From Crocinitomix catalasitica ATCC 23190 (lineage in GTDB: Bacteria > Bacteroidota > Bacteroidia > Flavobacteriales_D > Crocinitomicaceae), in NCBI RefSeq assembly GCF_000621625.1, contig NZ_KK211318.1:215907-279906 (forward strand): a stretch of 64,000 nt of DNA, read 5' to 3'. A model generated the notes under the pieces. The model was not told the origin of the DNA and did not search any database. It saw only the letters and a list, made by a program, of their open reading frames with translations. Shown one piece after another: positions 18,508 to 28,456 of this stretch (within the stretch, counting starts at the first letter, position 1; each line of letters opens with the position of its first letter). Position numbers and translations under genes: made by a program.

Positions 18508-19197
18508 ATGAATACTATTTTAAAATATTTAATTTTTATTCCTGTAATATTGATAGGATTAAGTGCTTGTAAAAAAGATGAGCCTAAATCAATTGTTTAT
18601 GGGTATGAATATTTTCCAATTGAAACCGGAAAATTCGTGGTATATGATGTTGTTGATATTTTTCACGATATCGTTCTAGAGCCCGCACATGATACTTCGC
18701 GTTATCAAATTAAAGAAGTAATCGGTGAAGAATTTATTGATGGTGAAGGCGAGCAAGCATTTAAATTACGACGATTTAAAAGGTTGAATGATACCTTAAG
18801 CTGGTCGATTAAAGATGTATGGACAATTAAACGAACGGGAACAACCGCTGAGGTTGTCGATGAGAATAATCGAAAGATTGAAATGATATTCGCGATTGCT
18901 TATAATAGAAGTTGGAACGATAATGCACTAAATGACGGTTCTGAACATGAATGTTTTTATGATAAAATTTATGAACCATTCTCCATTAATGATATCGCTT
19001 TTGATTCAAGTGTAACAGCTGTCTGTGAAAACTTCACTTCGTTCGTTGATCATCGGGTTAAAAAAGCCGTATATGCGCCAGGTATAGGTAAGATTTACAG
19101 TGTCTTTAAGGACTTGCAAATAGACGAATTTGATACAACCAATATTCAAAAAGGTCCGGAACTATTTTATACAGTTGCTGACTTTGGAATTGAGTAG
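18508..19197 (+). CDS. Hypothetical lipoprotein
   Basis: 229 residues. The signal peptide has lipobox LSAC (Cys21), followed by KKDEPKS, the charged tether common in Bacteroidota lipoproteins. The mature part is a soluble beta-rich domain with no recognised motif (YFPIETGKFVVYDVVD begins it). It probably faces the periplasm or the cell surface. It lies 19 bp after the preceding gene, as the last member of the hisS run. Confidence 0.8.
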   Translation: MNTILKYLIFIPVILIGLSACKKDEPKSIVYGYEYFPIETGKFVVYDVVDIFHDIVLEPAHDTSRYQIKEVIGEEFIDGEGEQAFKLRRFKRLNDTLSWSIKDVWTIKRTGTTAEVVDENNRKIEMIFAIAYNRSWNDNALNDGSEHECFYDKIYEPFSINDIAFDSSVTAVCENFTSFVDHRVKKAVYAPGIGKIYSVFKDLQIDEFDTTNIQKGPELFYTVADFGIE

Positions 19198-19324
19198 TAA
19201 TTTTTGCTCCTGATTTTAAATCTTAATTATATGTTAAAAGTCCCTAATTGCAAAGCTTTAATAGCAACCAAACGACTTGGTTATCGTATTAAATAAAAGT
19301 AGGAATTTTACGTTCTAAGAGTAG

Positions 19325-22300
19325 ATGTATTTAAAACAACTCATTTTAATCTTGTTTATTGGTTTTTTTGCGAAGCCAATTCATGCTGCTCATTTAATGG
19401 GGGGAGAAATTACTTGGCGTGCTTTAGGAGGTGATAATTTCGAGTTTACTTTGGTTATTTATCGAGATTGTAATGGTCTTGATATCATCGATCCAAGTTT
19501 AGATTTAAGAGTCTGGAATCACGACGTAGTGACTTCAATTGCATGTGATTTTTTAAGTTCGACAGATTTATCTCCAGATTGTTCGGTCGTTCCAGGTAGC
19601 CCCTCAGAAATTGATTGTGGCGTAGGCCCAGGAGGCGGGTCAGGTCCTGGAGCAATTCAAAAATACGTTTACCGTTCAGCTCCAATTTTATTAACGGGTA
19701 CACCACCTGCTGCTGGCTGGGCTTTTACTTACGATTCATTTTCTCGAAATTGGGATGTAGACAATATAACAGACCCTTACGCATACGGCTTTACATTGTC
19801 TTCTATAATGTACGCTTTACCTGACGGTTCGTGTTTAGACTCATCTCCACAATTTGCGCAAGATCCTTACATGCTTCTTTGCAGTGGTTCTGTATTTAAT
19901 TTTGATGCCAATGCTTTTGATCCAGATAATGATTCGTTGGTGTTCTCATGGGGCGTTCCTTTAGACCACTTTCCTTCAGGTACTTTTGATCCTCCAACGA
20001 ATCCAGCACCAGTGCCTTTCGAAGCTGGTTTTGCTTTTAATAATCCTACGCCAGATGCGTCTTTTGATGCATTAAATATTCCTGCTAGTATGAATACTGA
20101 AACAGGAAATATTGCCTTCAAATCGAATACGCCTGGAAATTTTGGCTTTGCTCAAAGAATTGATTGCTATCGAGATGGCATATTAATCGCTACAATTAAT
20201 AGAGAATCACAATTGGTTGTAATTCCTTGTTTAGGATATGATAATACAGCACCGACTATTGATCCGCCTTTTATTGATGGAACTTTCGATGCCGAATTTT
20301 TTGCTGGTGATTTAATTAATTTTGATATCGTCATTCGCGACATGGAAGTTCTGCAAGATGGAACGCCGCAAACTGTTACACTTATTCCAACAGGTAATTA
20401 TTTTGGTACTGGATTAGTCGATCCAGCTTCTGGTTGTGATTATTTGCCTTGTGCTACATTAGATACGCCTCCAATAATTCAAGGAATTCAAGGATTGACA
20501 ACTAATTTTAATTGGCAAACTTCATGTGATCATTTATTTGATGCTTGTGGTGTGCAACAGCAAGAACAAGTATATACTTTTGTGCTGAACGCGAAGGATG
20601 ACTATTGTACAGTGCCTGGTCAGACCTATAAAACTGTTCGAATAAAACTTAAAAATAGAGGCGAAGTAGCTGCTCCTGATCTGGATTGTATTGATGTGTT
20701 ACCTAGTGGTGATGTCGTTCTGAATTGGTCACCACCGGCAGATCCAGAAGGTGCGTTCTTGGCTTATGAAGTATGGTCGACAACTGATGGATTTATAACT
20801 ACTATTCCTTTAATTGGAACAAATACGTATACTGTAGTTGGAGCAGGGGCAGATCTTGTATCAAAAAGTTACTTTATTAAAACACTTTATGGTTGTGATG
20901 GAGGTAATGAGTCCGTTAGCGATACGCTCAGTAGTATGTTTATGTCTCTAAATGATCTATTGGATGGTCGTGTGAGGTTGCGATGGAACAATACGCATGA
21001 TCCAATTCAAGTGGGAGAAGATGTAGTACAAGAAATTTATAGAGAGTATCCTGTTGGAACATGGATCTTGAGGGGGACTAGAGATTACGGAATTAATGAA
21101 TTTACGGATACAGTAGATATTTGTGAAGATTTTATGTCCTACGAAATTCGCGTAAATCACGACGCTGGATGTACGTCTACTTCGAATGTTGAAGGGGCAA
21201 TATTAAAAGATTTTTCTGCTCCAGATATTCCTAAACTAGACTGGGTTTCTGTAAATTGTGAGACAGGTTTTGTAGATATTAGCTGGAATAAAAACAATCA
21301 GAGTGATACCTATGGCTATATCATCTTTTGGCTGAAAGATGGTATTTGGGAAGCCATTGATACTGTTTATGGAATAGACAATACAACTTATTCCAATGCC
21401 GCAACTGAAGCATCTTTTGGTCCAGAAGGGTACCGTATTGCAGCTTTCGATTCTTGTTACACAGATATAGTGCCGCCAACTTATCAAACTTCAGCATTGA
21501 GTGAGGGGCATACAACAATCTTCTTGGTTGAAGAATATGATCTTTGTGCACGAACAATTAACTTGGTTTGGACACCTTATGAAGGTTGGATAGAAGAAAC
21601 GGCGAAATACGAAGTAATGGTAAGTGTTAATGACGGTCCGTTTGAATTAACAAAAACAATTACAACAGCAGCATTAAAATACAATCATACCAATATTGAT
21701 TATGGAACCAAATACTGTTTCGTTGTGCGCGCAACTTCTGTAAACGATTCTATTTCTTATTCTAATAAGATCTGTCGATTAGCATCACCACCAAGTGAAC
21801 CTGATTTTCATTATTTAGCGACTGCTACACATACATTGGGTAATGATGTTGAATTATTATTGTATTCAGATATAAGTGCGACTGTTAAAGAATACAATGT
21901 GATTGTTAAAGCTCCTTATGAGTCTGATTTTGTTTCAGTAACAAATTTCACTTCCACCGTTTCCGACTTTATGTCAATTTATGACGAAAATGTCTTTCCA
22001 GAAAGAGGGGCTTATCAATATCAAATTAACATCATTGACACTTGTGGTAACATAGGTCAAAAATCAAACCTGGTGACAACTAGTTTTCTCGAGATTACTA
22101 CAGATCACGTTGAAATGAAACATACCCTGTCATGGACAAGCTATTATGGCTTTGATGGGAATGTTAAAAGGTATAATATTTACCGGGGTGAAAATGGCGT
22201 TTTTGATGATACACCTATTGCTACAACTTTGCCAGGTGTAAGATCTTTTGTTGATGATGTGTCTGAATTTATTAATTCACAAGGTCAATTTTGTTACCGC

Positions 22301-22666
22301 GTTGAAGCAGTTGAAACAATTAATTCTTATGGATTCAGCGAGACATCTTTTTCAAATACGGCTTGCGCAGTTGTTGAACCATTGGTTTATATTCCAAATG
22401 CTTTTGTTGTGAATGGGGCTAATCCTGTTTTTCTACCAGTTGTTTCTTTGTACGAATTTGATTCTTATCAACTGCAGATTTATAATCGTTGGGGGGAAAT
22501 AATTTTTCAATCTGACGATCCTTACGAAGGATGGGATGGATATAATAATGTCTTCAATCGGATACACGAAGAAGGTATGTATGTTTATTTCCTAGCAATT
22601 ACTGATCGTAATGCAAAGGAGTATCAATTTAGAGGAACAGTAGCCTTATTAATCGGTGGGCAATAA
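19325..22666 (+). CDS. Large T9SS type B (gliding-motility-associated C-terminal domain) surface protein
   Basis: 1113 residues. A signal peptide ending near IHAAHL is followed directly by LMGGEITWRALGGDNFEF, a start common to large Bacteroidota gliding/T9SS proteins. The middle (~120-1010) is a string of Ig/fibronectin-III-like segments rich in Cys, Trp and Tyr, with no catalytic motif. The C-terminal ~90 residues (VYIPNAFVVNGANPVFLPVV, IYNRWGEIIFQSDDPYEGWDG, GMYVYFLAITDRN) form the type B sorting domain. I infer a surface protein, perhaps adhesive. No PorP/SprF partner lies next to it, unlike the gene at the window start. Confidence 0.92.
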   Translation: MYLKQLILILFIGFFAKPIHAAHLMGGEITWRALGGDNFEFTLVIYRDCNGLDIIDPSLDLRVWNHDVVTSIACDFLSSTDLSPDCSVVPGSPSEIDCGVGPGGGSGPGAIQKYVYRSAPILLTGTPPAAGWAFTYDSFSRNWDVDNITDPYAYGFTLSSIMYALPDGSCLDSSPQFAQDPYMLLCSGSVFNFDANAFDPDNDSLVFSWGVPLDHFPSGTFDPPTNPAPVPFEAGFAFNNPTPDASFDALNIPASMNTETGNIAFKSNTPGNFGFAQRIDCYRDGILIATINRESQLVVIPCLGYDNTAPTIDPPFIDGTFDAEFFAGDLINFDIVIRDMEVLQDGTPQTVTLIPTGNYFGTGLVDPASGCDYLPCATLDTPPIIQGIQGLTTNFNWQTSCDHLFDACGVQQQEQVYTFVLNAKDDYCTVPGQTYKTVRIKLKNRGEVAAPDLDCIDVLPSGDVVLNWSPPADPEGAFLAYEVWSTTDGFITTIPLIGTNTYTVVGAGADLVSKSYFIKTLYGCDGGNESVSDTLSSMFMSLNDLLDGRVRLRWNNTHDPIQVGEDVVQEIYREYPVGTWILRGTRDYGINEFTDTVDICEDFMSYEIRVNHDAGCTSTSNVEGAILKDFSAPDIPKLDWVSVNCETGFVDISWNKNNQSDTYGYIIFWLKDGIWEAIDTVYGIDNTTYSNAATEASFGPEGYRIAAFDSCYTDIVPPTYQTSALSEGHTTIFLVEEYDLCARTINLVWTPYEGWIEETAKYEVMVSVNDGPFELTKTITTAALKYNHTNIDYGTKYCFVVRATSVNDSISYSNKICRLASPPSEPDFHYLATATHTLGNDVELLLYSDISATVKEYNVIVKAPYESDFVSVTNFTSTVSDFMSIYDENVFPERGAYQYQINIIDTCGNIGQKSNLVTTSFLEITTDHVEMKHTLSWTSYYGFDGNVKRYNIYRGENGVFDDTPIATTLPGVRSFVDDVSEFINSQGQFCYRVEAVETINSYGFSETSFSNTACAVVEPLVYIPNAFVVNGANPVFLPVVSLYEFDSYQLQIYNRWGEIIFQSDDPYEGWDGYNNVFNRIHEEGMYVYFLAITDRNAKEYQFRGTVALLIGGQ

Positions 22667-22815
22667 TCAGTAACGCCTATAATTTCTTACTAACAATTCT
22701 AAATTTCAACTTGCTTTCGCGCTGAGAACTGCATATTTCACTAGTTTTGTTCAAGTAGATATATTTTTTAATTAATAGATTTTGTAAAAAGGTCCTTATT
22801 GAAAGAAAAAACAAG

Positions 22816-23559
22816 ATGTTTGAACTAGAACGAAAAAATAGGAGAGCTGAATGGGTTTTTATGGTGTTGAGTGGCCTTTTTTTGGGTTCCCTTACAATGC
22901 TCAATATTTTAGGTATTACGAAGTTTATTTCGCTCGATTTTGTGTTCTTTGGCAATGAAATTCCTTTTCCTATAGCGATTGGGGTTTTGGCTTATCCCAT
23001 TACATTTTTATGTACTGATTTTATAAGTGAATTATTCGGTAAAAAACGGGCCAATATGGTTGTTTGGATGGGCCTTATCTTGAATTTATGGGTACTTTTT
23101 ATTATTTGGATTGGTGGAGTGTTACCGCCAGGACCGGAATTAGATGATTTAGGAAATGTGATTCCAAATACAAATGGTTGGATTTTCTATGAGGTGCGTA
23201 CAGCAACATTTGCAGCAACCTCCGCAAGTATGATTGCTTACATTTCAGCTCAATTTATTGATGTTCAAATATTTCATTATTTGAAAAAGAAAACAGGCGG
23301 GAAATACTTATGGTTAAGAAATAATGGATCAACATTAGTTAGTCAATTGGTTGATTCTATCGCTGTTATTTTAATTACACATTATTATGCTGATGCGCTT
23401 CCAAAAGATGCTTTTGGGAATATTACAGAACCATTAATCTACTTTATAACGGCAAGTTATTTATTTAAATTTGTGACAAGTTTATTGGATACTATTCCGT
23501 TTTATTTTGGAGTTAAATACTTAACCCAATATATAAAAGCAGGTCACATTGAAAAATAG
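22816..23559 (+). CDS. Queuosine precursor transporter (VUT/YhhQ family)
   Basis: 247 residues, polytopic inner-membrane protein with about six hydrophobic segments. The family imports 7-deazaguanine precursors (preQ0/preQ1) for queuosine in tRNA. The signature region is FFGNEIPFPIAIGVLAYPITFLCTDFISELFG, with the acidic and Gly residues typical of YhhQ, followed by KKRANMVVWMGL, the Ala/Ser-rich AATSASMIAYISAQFIDVQIF segment and SQLVDSIAVILITHYY. Start ATG at 22816. No queuosine biosynthesis gene is adjacent and I see no preQ1 riboswitch upstream. Confidence 0.92.
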   Translation: MFELERKNRRAEWVFMVLSGLFLGSLTMLNILGITKFISLDFVFFGNEIPFPIAIGVLAYPITFLCTDFISELFGKKRANMVVWMGLILNLWVLFIIWIGGVLPPGPELDDLGNVIPNTNGWIFYEVRTATFAATSASMIAYISAQFIDVQIFHYLKKKTGGKYLWLRNNGSTLVSQLVDSIAVILITHYYADALPKDAFGNITEPLIYFITASYLFKFVTSLLDTIPFYFGVKYLTQYIKAGHIEK

Positions 23560-23667
23560 TTGAGTAATCTCAATATTCAACGGAGTCCTTTCTATTTATA
23601 AATTTAGCGTTTTAATTAAAAAATCGTATTTTTATCGGATTAGAAATTCAAATCTATTTTTTTTAAA

Positions 23668-24093
23668 ATGTCAAAATTGTTCCCCTATATTTTTTTCTGT
23701 TTATTTATCTTAATAGTGGGGTGTGTTGATGAGAAACCTTCACATCTTGGTATGTGGCAAGGTGAACAGAATGGAGATATTGGATTCATTAAATTGGATG
23801 AAAGTGGTGGAGCGTACATTTTAGTAAAAGGAGATACTTTAGGTGGTGATGGTTTTGAAATGGAAGGTAACCCTGTTAATTTAACTTACGTTATTGACGA
23901 TACGAATGAGAAAAGTCATATTGATTTCATTCTTAAATTGGCCGATGGTGATATTGAGTTATTGCGGATCCCTGGTATTTATAAATTCAACTCAACAGGA
24001 GATATGGTGCTCTGTTTAAATTATAACGATTCTAGAAGGCCAACAACATTTGAGAAGGTGGATACAGTTGTATTGAAAAAAGTGGCGAGATAA
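23668..24093 (+). CDS. Hypothetical small lipoprotein
   Basis: 141 residues with lipobox IVGC (Cys19) after a hydrophobic signal, then VDEKPSHLGMWQGEQNGDIG. The mature domain looks like a small beta-barrel or lipocalin-like fold of ~120 residues (MWQGE... FIKLDESGGAYILVKGD). No family assigned. It is convergent with the WD40-caspase gene. Confidence 0.78.
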   Translation: MSKLFPYIFFCLFILIVGCVDEKPSHLGMWQGEQNGDIGFIKLDESGGAYILVKGDTLGGDGFEMEGNPVNLTYVIDDTNEKSHIDFILKLADGDIELLRIPGIYKFNSTGDMVLCLNYNDSRRPTTFEKVDTVVLKKVAR

Positions 24094-24203
24094 ATTCCAA
24101 CCAAATTAATTTCAGTTTTACGCATTAACAAGATTATAGCATTGTTCTTTATGTACTCCAATAAGTTTTAATCAGAATATTTCTCTTATATAATTAGTAG
24201 ATA

Positions 24204-27200
24204 TTACTTCAATATAACCAAAGGAAAATCTTGCCCGAAAGAATAGGAAGTAGGGTATTGCGGTGATCCTTGATACGTTTCTGATAATTCTGGAACTCGA
24301 TCCTCTACATAAGTTTTCATCTCATTAATCGTTAATTTGTTGTCACCATTGTCCTTGATTTGCCCTTCAATAATTTCCAATAGTGCATAAGTAAACAGAC
24401 CATGCTTTAAATTTCCAACTTCGTTCGCGTATTGCGCATTCTGAGAAGCTGTTAAGAAGAAAGTACCTGTGCTCCTTGCCAATTGAGCCAAAGCCTTTTC
24501 TCTACCGTCACCGCGCAAAGCCAGTTGATTTATTGCACCACCTGAATGACAAGCATCTAAAACAAATAACTGTTTTTCAGCAATAATTTCCATTGAATAT
24601 TGCATGAGCTCTTTCGCTGAGATTGCCTTCTCGAATAATGTATTGGGATCACCATAAAGGTTTAAAATATCTTGTGTGACTATAAAAAAGTCGGCCTCAT
24701 TCTCTTTACTTTTATCACTCATTACGCCATGACCAGCGTAATAGAATACAAAAACATCTTGGGGTCTAATCTGCTGCTTAATCGTTTCTATTGTCGCTAA
24801 TATTTCTAGTTTATTCGCTCGGCTATTTTCAATATTGTATGTCATTATTTCACTGAATAATGTATCTCCGCCAGCAGCTAAAGCTTTCGTAAAAGATCTA
24901 GCATCATTCACAGCATAATTCAATTGATACGCGGGGTTTTGATAATCATTAATACCTATACTCAAGATATAAAGGTTAGAATTGGTTGCCTTTGTATCGT
25001 AATGAATGATCAGATCCGAAGGATTTGATTCGATTTTATCTTTATTAATAACAAATCCTGAAATATGATTCTCTCCAGCATTTAAAGGTAAATCTACAAA
25101 ATGAACATTTTTATTGCCACCTCTAAAAGTTACGTTATTATTGAGTGATTCAATCAATACTAATTTTCCATTATTATAAACACGTACTTCTTCCAAATTG
25201 GCAATATCACCTTCAATCTCAAGACCAATATTTACTTTTTCAGTTGCAGAGGTATAAATCGAATCTGTTTGTGTCGCAATATTTCTCCGTCCATCTGCAA
25301 GAATAAAAGTTAAACCTGGACTTGAATCCATTAATTCTTCAATGTTTTGCCCCGTTTCATTGAATCGTTCACCATCATTAATCCTTTTAATTAAACCAGG
25401 CGAAAAGTATTTATCAAAGAAAGATCCTACCGGTAAAGATTCCATTCCAGACACATAATTCACCATTTTTAGCGCGTCTTTAGTTCCGTCAAAATATCCT
25501 GTAGGAACAGTACTTAGCCATTCATCTCGGGAAATTTGAATGCGAGAATAGATTTCTGTAAACGAATTTAAATCCCATATTTTTAACTGTCCTTCAATGC
25601 TCATTGAGATTAATTGGTCTCCGTTTGGAGTGAACTTAACAGCTGTGATAACCTCGTTATGTCCATGTAGTTCGTGTAATACTTTATTGCTTTCTGGATT
25701 CCATAAACGAATGATATTATCAGCACCAGCCGAAGCGATAAACCTGTTTTTATGATCCCAAGCAACCGAATATACAGGTCCATTATGTGCGGTTAGTTTA
25801 TTAACTAACATACCACTCAATATGTCCCAAACTTTAGCAGTACCATCCCATGAGGCAGTCACCATTTGTTTTCCATTAGGACTAAAATAAAAATCACTTA
25901 CAATGCTCGAATGTCCCACCAATCCTCTGAATACTTCAAGTGCATCACTTTCCCAGAATTGCGTATTGCCATTTAAATCTGTAAGAATAATATACAAGTC
26001 GTTTGGAGAAAAGTTAACACGATAAGGAGCGCCTTGTTCGGTTTCTCTTATCTGAAAATCATCAGAGTGTAAATCCCAAATAGCGAAACGACCATCCCAA
26101 CCAGAAGAAATGATCTTTGTTCCTGTTGAATTGAAATTAAGGTCGAATACTACATTTACATGGAGCCTTTTTTCTGCTAATAATTCTCCCGAATTCACAT
26201 CCCAAATTTTGGTATATCTATCGCCTCCAGCAGTTACAAGTTTTGTTCCGTCAGGAGAAAAAGCAAAGGCCAAAACAACTTTTCCATGACCTTTAAAAGT
26301 CTTGACAACCCGTCCTGTAGTGATTTCTATCAGTAATGCTGTAGAATCTATATTACCAATAACAATATGTTTGCCATCAGGACTGATTTCGAAATCACGC
26401 CGCAATGAAATATATTTTAAGATACCAGAGTCGGCCCAACTCGAATAAGAATAACGCAAACCATCGTCCCTGTCGCGATTGAGATATCCGCTTAAAGTTT
26501 CGTCTTTTATACCATTCTTAGTTGCATAAGTTGCCGCTGTATTATTGGCGGCTGGAATGATGAACGATTTACTATCAGGACTGAAATTGATATCGAAATA
26601 ATTAAGTTTTTCATGTTCTATTTCAGCTGTCAATTTACCTGTTTTTACATTGTAAACATAAACTTTCTCATTAGCATTTATCAGTACATAATTATCATCA
26701 GGACTGAATTTCATCATCGTTGGACGTGTATCGTCATTGAGTAATGTTTGAACAATCTTACCGGTTGTAGCATCCCAAATTGTTGCAGGTGTTCTACCAG
26801 ACATGGTGATAAGGTATTTACTCGAATTGCTCCAAGCTATCTTGGTATTACAACCTGTGCATTGATCCGTTACCGAAGGGTCAACTAGATCTAATAATTT
26901 TTTACCATTGTTCGCATCATATATTATTGCGAATAATTGGGTTGAACCAATCGCTATTTTTTTTCCGTCAGGACTAAAGGCATTACTGAATACCCTATCA
27001 AATTCTATATTGAATAGCGTATCTTTTGTGTTGATATAAATGACTTCAATTTGATTACTGTTTTTTAAATTAATCACTTTCTCACCGCTTGGATCGATTA
27101 AGCCGTGCTGATATCCAATACCGAATTCTTTTTTATAATTTCCAATTAATTTACCCGTTATGCGATCAAAAATAAATAACCCATCTCGATTACTTAAGCC

Positions 27201-27599
27201 AATAATATGTTGGCCATTATAACTGAAGTAAGCTTGTCGAATGTCATCCTTTGGAAAGGGCATTGAATGAATCAAATCCCCCGTTCTGGTATCGAATAAT
27301 TTTATGGACTGATCAGCAGAACTAGATAGAATTTGATTGCCATCCATACTAAATTCAACAGACCAAATACTTGCGGTATGTCTATTGTAAACACGTATTT
27401 CTTTACCCGATTTCAAATTCCAAAGGATAATAGCATTGTCGTATCCACCAGTAACAACGAATTCACCAGAAGGATGAAAGTCCGCGCAAGTCACAAACTT
27501 AGAATGTCCTTTTTGTAAAATGGTTTCGAGCCGTGTTTCTTGACCGTAAACAAGATTAATTGATAGCAATAAAAATAAAGCAAGTAAATTCTGGTACAT
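24204..27599 (-). CDS. Exported WD40-repeat protein with C-terminal caspase-like (C14) peptidase domain
   Basis: I chose the ATG at 27599 (MYQNLLALFLLLSINLVYGQ), a clean signal peptide, over an upstream start 17 codons earlier. It is ~1131 residues. About 14-15 WD40 blades fill residues ~30-700 (FHPSGEFVVTGGYDNAIILW, FSPDGTKLVTAGGDRYTKIWD, FSPNGKQMVTASWDGTAKVWD), enough for two seven-bladed propellers. A linker (~700-870) leads to a C14 caspase-like domain (~880-1120) with the catalytic dyad His957 in YYAGHGV and Cys1017 in LDACHSGG. The active site is intact. Bacterial caspase homologues of the metacaspase/orthocaspase type cleave substrates after activation. The signal peptide places this one outside the cytoplasm. 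Substrate and trigger are unknown. Confidence 0.92.
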   Translation of the reverse strand: MYQNLLALFLLLSINLVYGQETRLETILQKGHSKFVTCADFHPSGEFVVTGGYDNAIILWNLKSGKEIRVYNRHTASIWSVEFSMDGNQILSSSADQSIKLFDTRTGDLIHSMPFPKDDIRQAYFSYNGQHIIGLSNRDGLFIFDRITGKLIGNYKKEFGIGYQHGLIDPSGEKVINLKNSNQIEVIYINTKDTLFNIEFDRVFSNAFSPDGKKIAIGSTQLFAIIYDANNGKKLLDLVDPSVTDQCTGCNTKIAWSNSSKYLITMSGRTPATIWDATTGKIVQTLLNDDTRPTMMKFSPDDNYVLINANEKVYVYNVKTGKLTAEIEHEKLNYFDINFSPDSKSFIIPAANNTAATYATKNGIKDETLSGYLNRDRDDGLRYSYSSWADSGILKYISLRRDFEISPDGKHIVIGNIDSTALLIEITTGRVVKTFKGHGKVVLAFAFSPDGTKLVTAGGDRYTKIWDVNSGELLAEKRLHVNVVFDLNFNSTGTKIISSGWDGRFAIWDLHSDDFQIRETEQGAPYRVNFSPNDLYIILTDLNGNTQFWESDALEVFRGLVGHSSIVSDFYFSPNGKQMVTASWDGTAKVWDILSGMLVNKLTAHNGPVYSVAWDHKNRFIASAGADNIIRLWNPESNKVLHELHGHNEVITAVKFTPNGDQLISMSIEGQLKIWDLNSFTEIYSRIQISRDEWLSTVPTGYFDGTKDALKMVNYVSGMESLPVGSFFDKYFSPGLIKRINDGERFNETGQNIEELMDSSPGLTFILADGRRNIATQTDSIYTSATEKVNIGLEIEGDIANLEEVRVYNNGKLVLIESLNNNVTFRGGNKNVHFVDLPLNAGENHISGFVINKDKIESNPSDLIIHYDTKATNSNLYILSIGINDYQNPAYQLNYAVNDARSFTKALAAGGDTLFSEIMTYNIENSRANKLEILATIETIKQQIRPQDVFVFYYAGHGVMSDKSKENEADFFIVTQDILNLYGDPNTLFEKAISAKELMQYSMEIIAEKQLFVLDACHSGGAINQLALRGDGREKALAQLARSTGTFFLTASQNAQYANEVGNLKHGLFTYALLEIIEGQIKDNGDNKLTINEMKTYVEDRVPELSETYQGSPQYPTSYSFGQDFPLVILK

Positions 27600-27683
27600 A
27601 GTATGTTTTCTAAGACAAAATAATACTGAGCTATACGTTAAAACAGCCAATTTTGTTCGATAAAATTGTCAATTCAAATGAAT

Positions 27684-28199
27684 CTATAAGGCAAAATACT
27701 TTTCTTCTAAAACTTTAAAATGATGAAGAGGATGTCCTACCAGAATAAAAGCTATTGCAATTAAAGAAATACTCACACCGTTTGCTGTCCCTGATCTACT
27801 TAATTCCTCATCAGATAAATGTTTAAAAAAGAGTACTGTAGATAATCTGAGAATTTGATATTCCTCTAATAATTCTTCAACAGTTAAATGATCAACCCGC
27901 GATACCATAACATATTTATCATGGTCAAAACCAGGAACAGGTGTGGGATCGGTTCTTAAAAAACGCAAAGCACGATTCATGAATAAACGTTCAACATCAA
28001 TTAAATGTTGTAACATTTCTTTTACTGTCCATTTGCCTACTTGATAAACTTTATCTCCTAGATTATCTAAAATATCAACCGTTTCTAAATAAGGTTCGAT
28101 TCCGCCATTTTCTAACATAGATTTTATATCAGTATCTTCAACAAGATTAATGTACTGATGGTAATGTTCTGGTGATGAGTTTAGTGCTAGATTTTTCAT
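27684..28199 (-). CDS. DinB family protein
   Basis: 171 residues, four-helix-bundle DinB/YfiT-like fold. The metal-binding pattern includes WTVKEMLQHLIDVERLFMNR (first His) and the C-terminal VGHPLHHFKVLEEKY (later His). PGFDHDKYV is common in this subgroup. Family members include thiol transferases and proteins of unknown role; the name comes from a Bacillus DNA-damage-induced gene and does not mean DNA polymerase. It lies 33 bp upstream of the next minus-strand gene in reading order. Function is unknown. Confidence 0.88.
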   Translation of the reverse strand: MKNLALNSSPEHYHQYINLVEDTDIKSMLENGGIEPYLETVDILDNLGDKVYQVGKWTVKEMLQHLIDVERLFMNRALRFLRTDPTPVPGFDHDKYVMVSRVDHLTVEELLEEYQILRLSTVLFFKHLSDEELSRSGTANGVSISLIAIAFILVGHPLHHFKVLEEKYFAL

Positions 28200-28456
28200 T
28201 TTGGACCTTTTAATTTGAATATAAATCTACCTATTATTTAAGAATTGTACATCCTTTTATTAATTGAATTATTGTTTTGGCAAAAGACCTGAGCAAACAT
28301 ATTTAATAATTAGTATGAGAATTGAAATATAATGTAGATTCATCGTTTATTTCATAGAATAAATTAACTATTTGTCGAAAAAACAAAATTAATGTGGATA
28401 GAAACTAAACTCTTTATTTTTCAATTCGTATATTGTAAGTACCCAAAATGCTATAA

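Noticed and set aside
22700-22815. preQ1 riboswitch before the queuosine precursor transporter
   Set aside because: No C-rich loop/A-rich tail pseudoknot pattern was seen in the short leader.
24204-28199. Antiphage defence locus around the WD40-caspase protein
   Set aside because: The protein has a signal peptide, and its neighbours (DinB-fold protein, lipoprotein, phosphatase) do not form a known defence set.
27684-28199. DNA polymerase IV annotation from the name DinB
   Set aside because: This is the unrelated helical DinB/YfiT fold; the real Pol IV is at 42117-43208.
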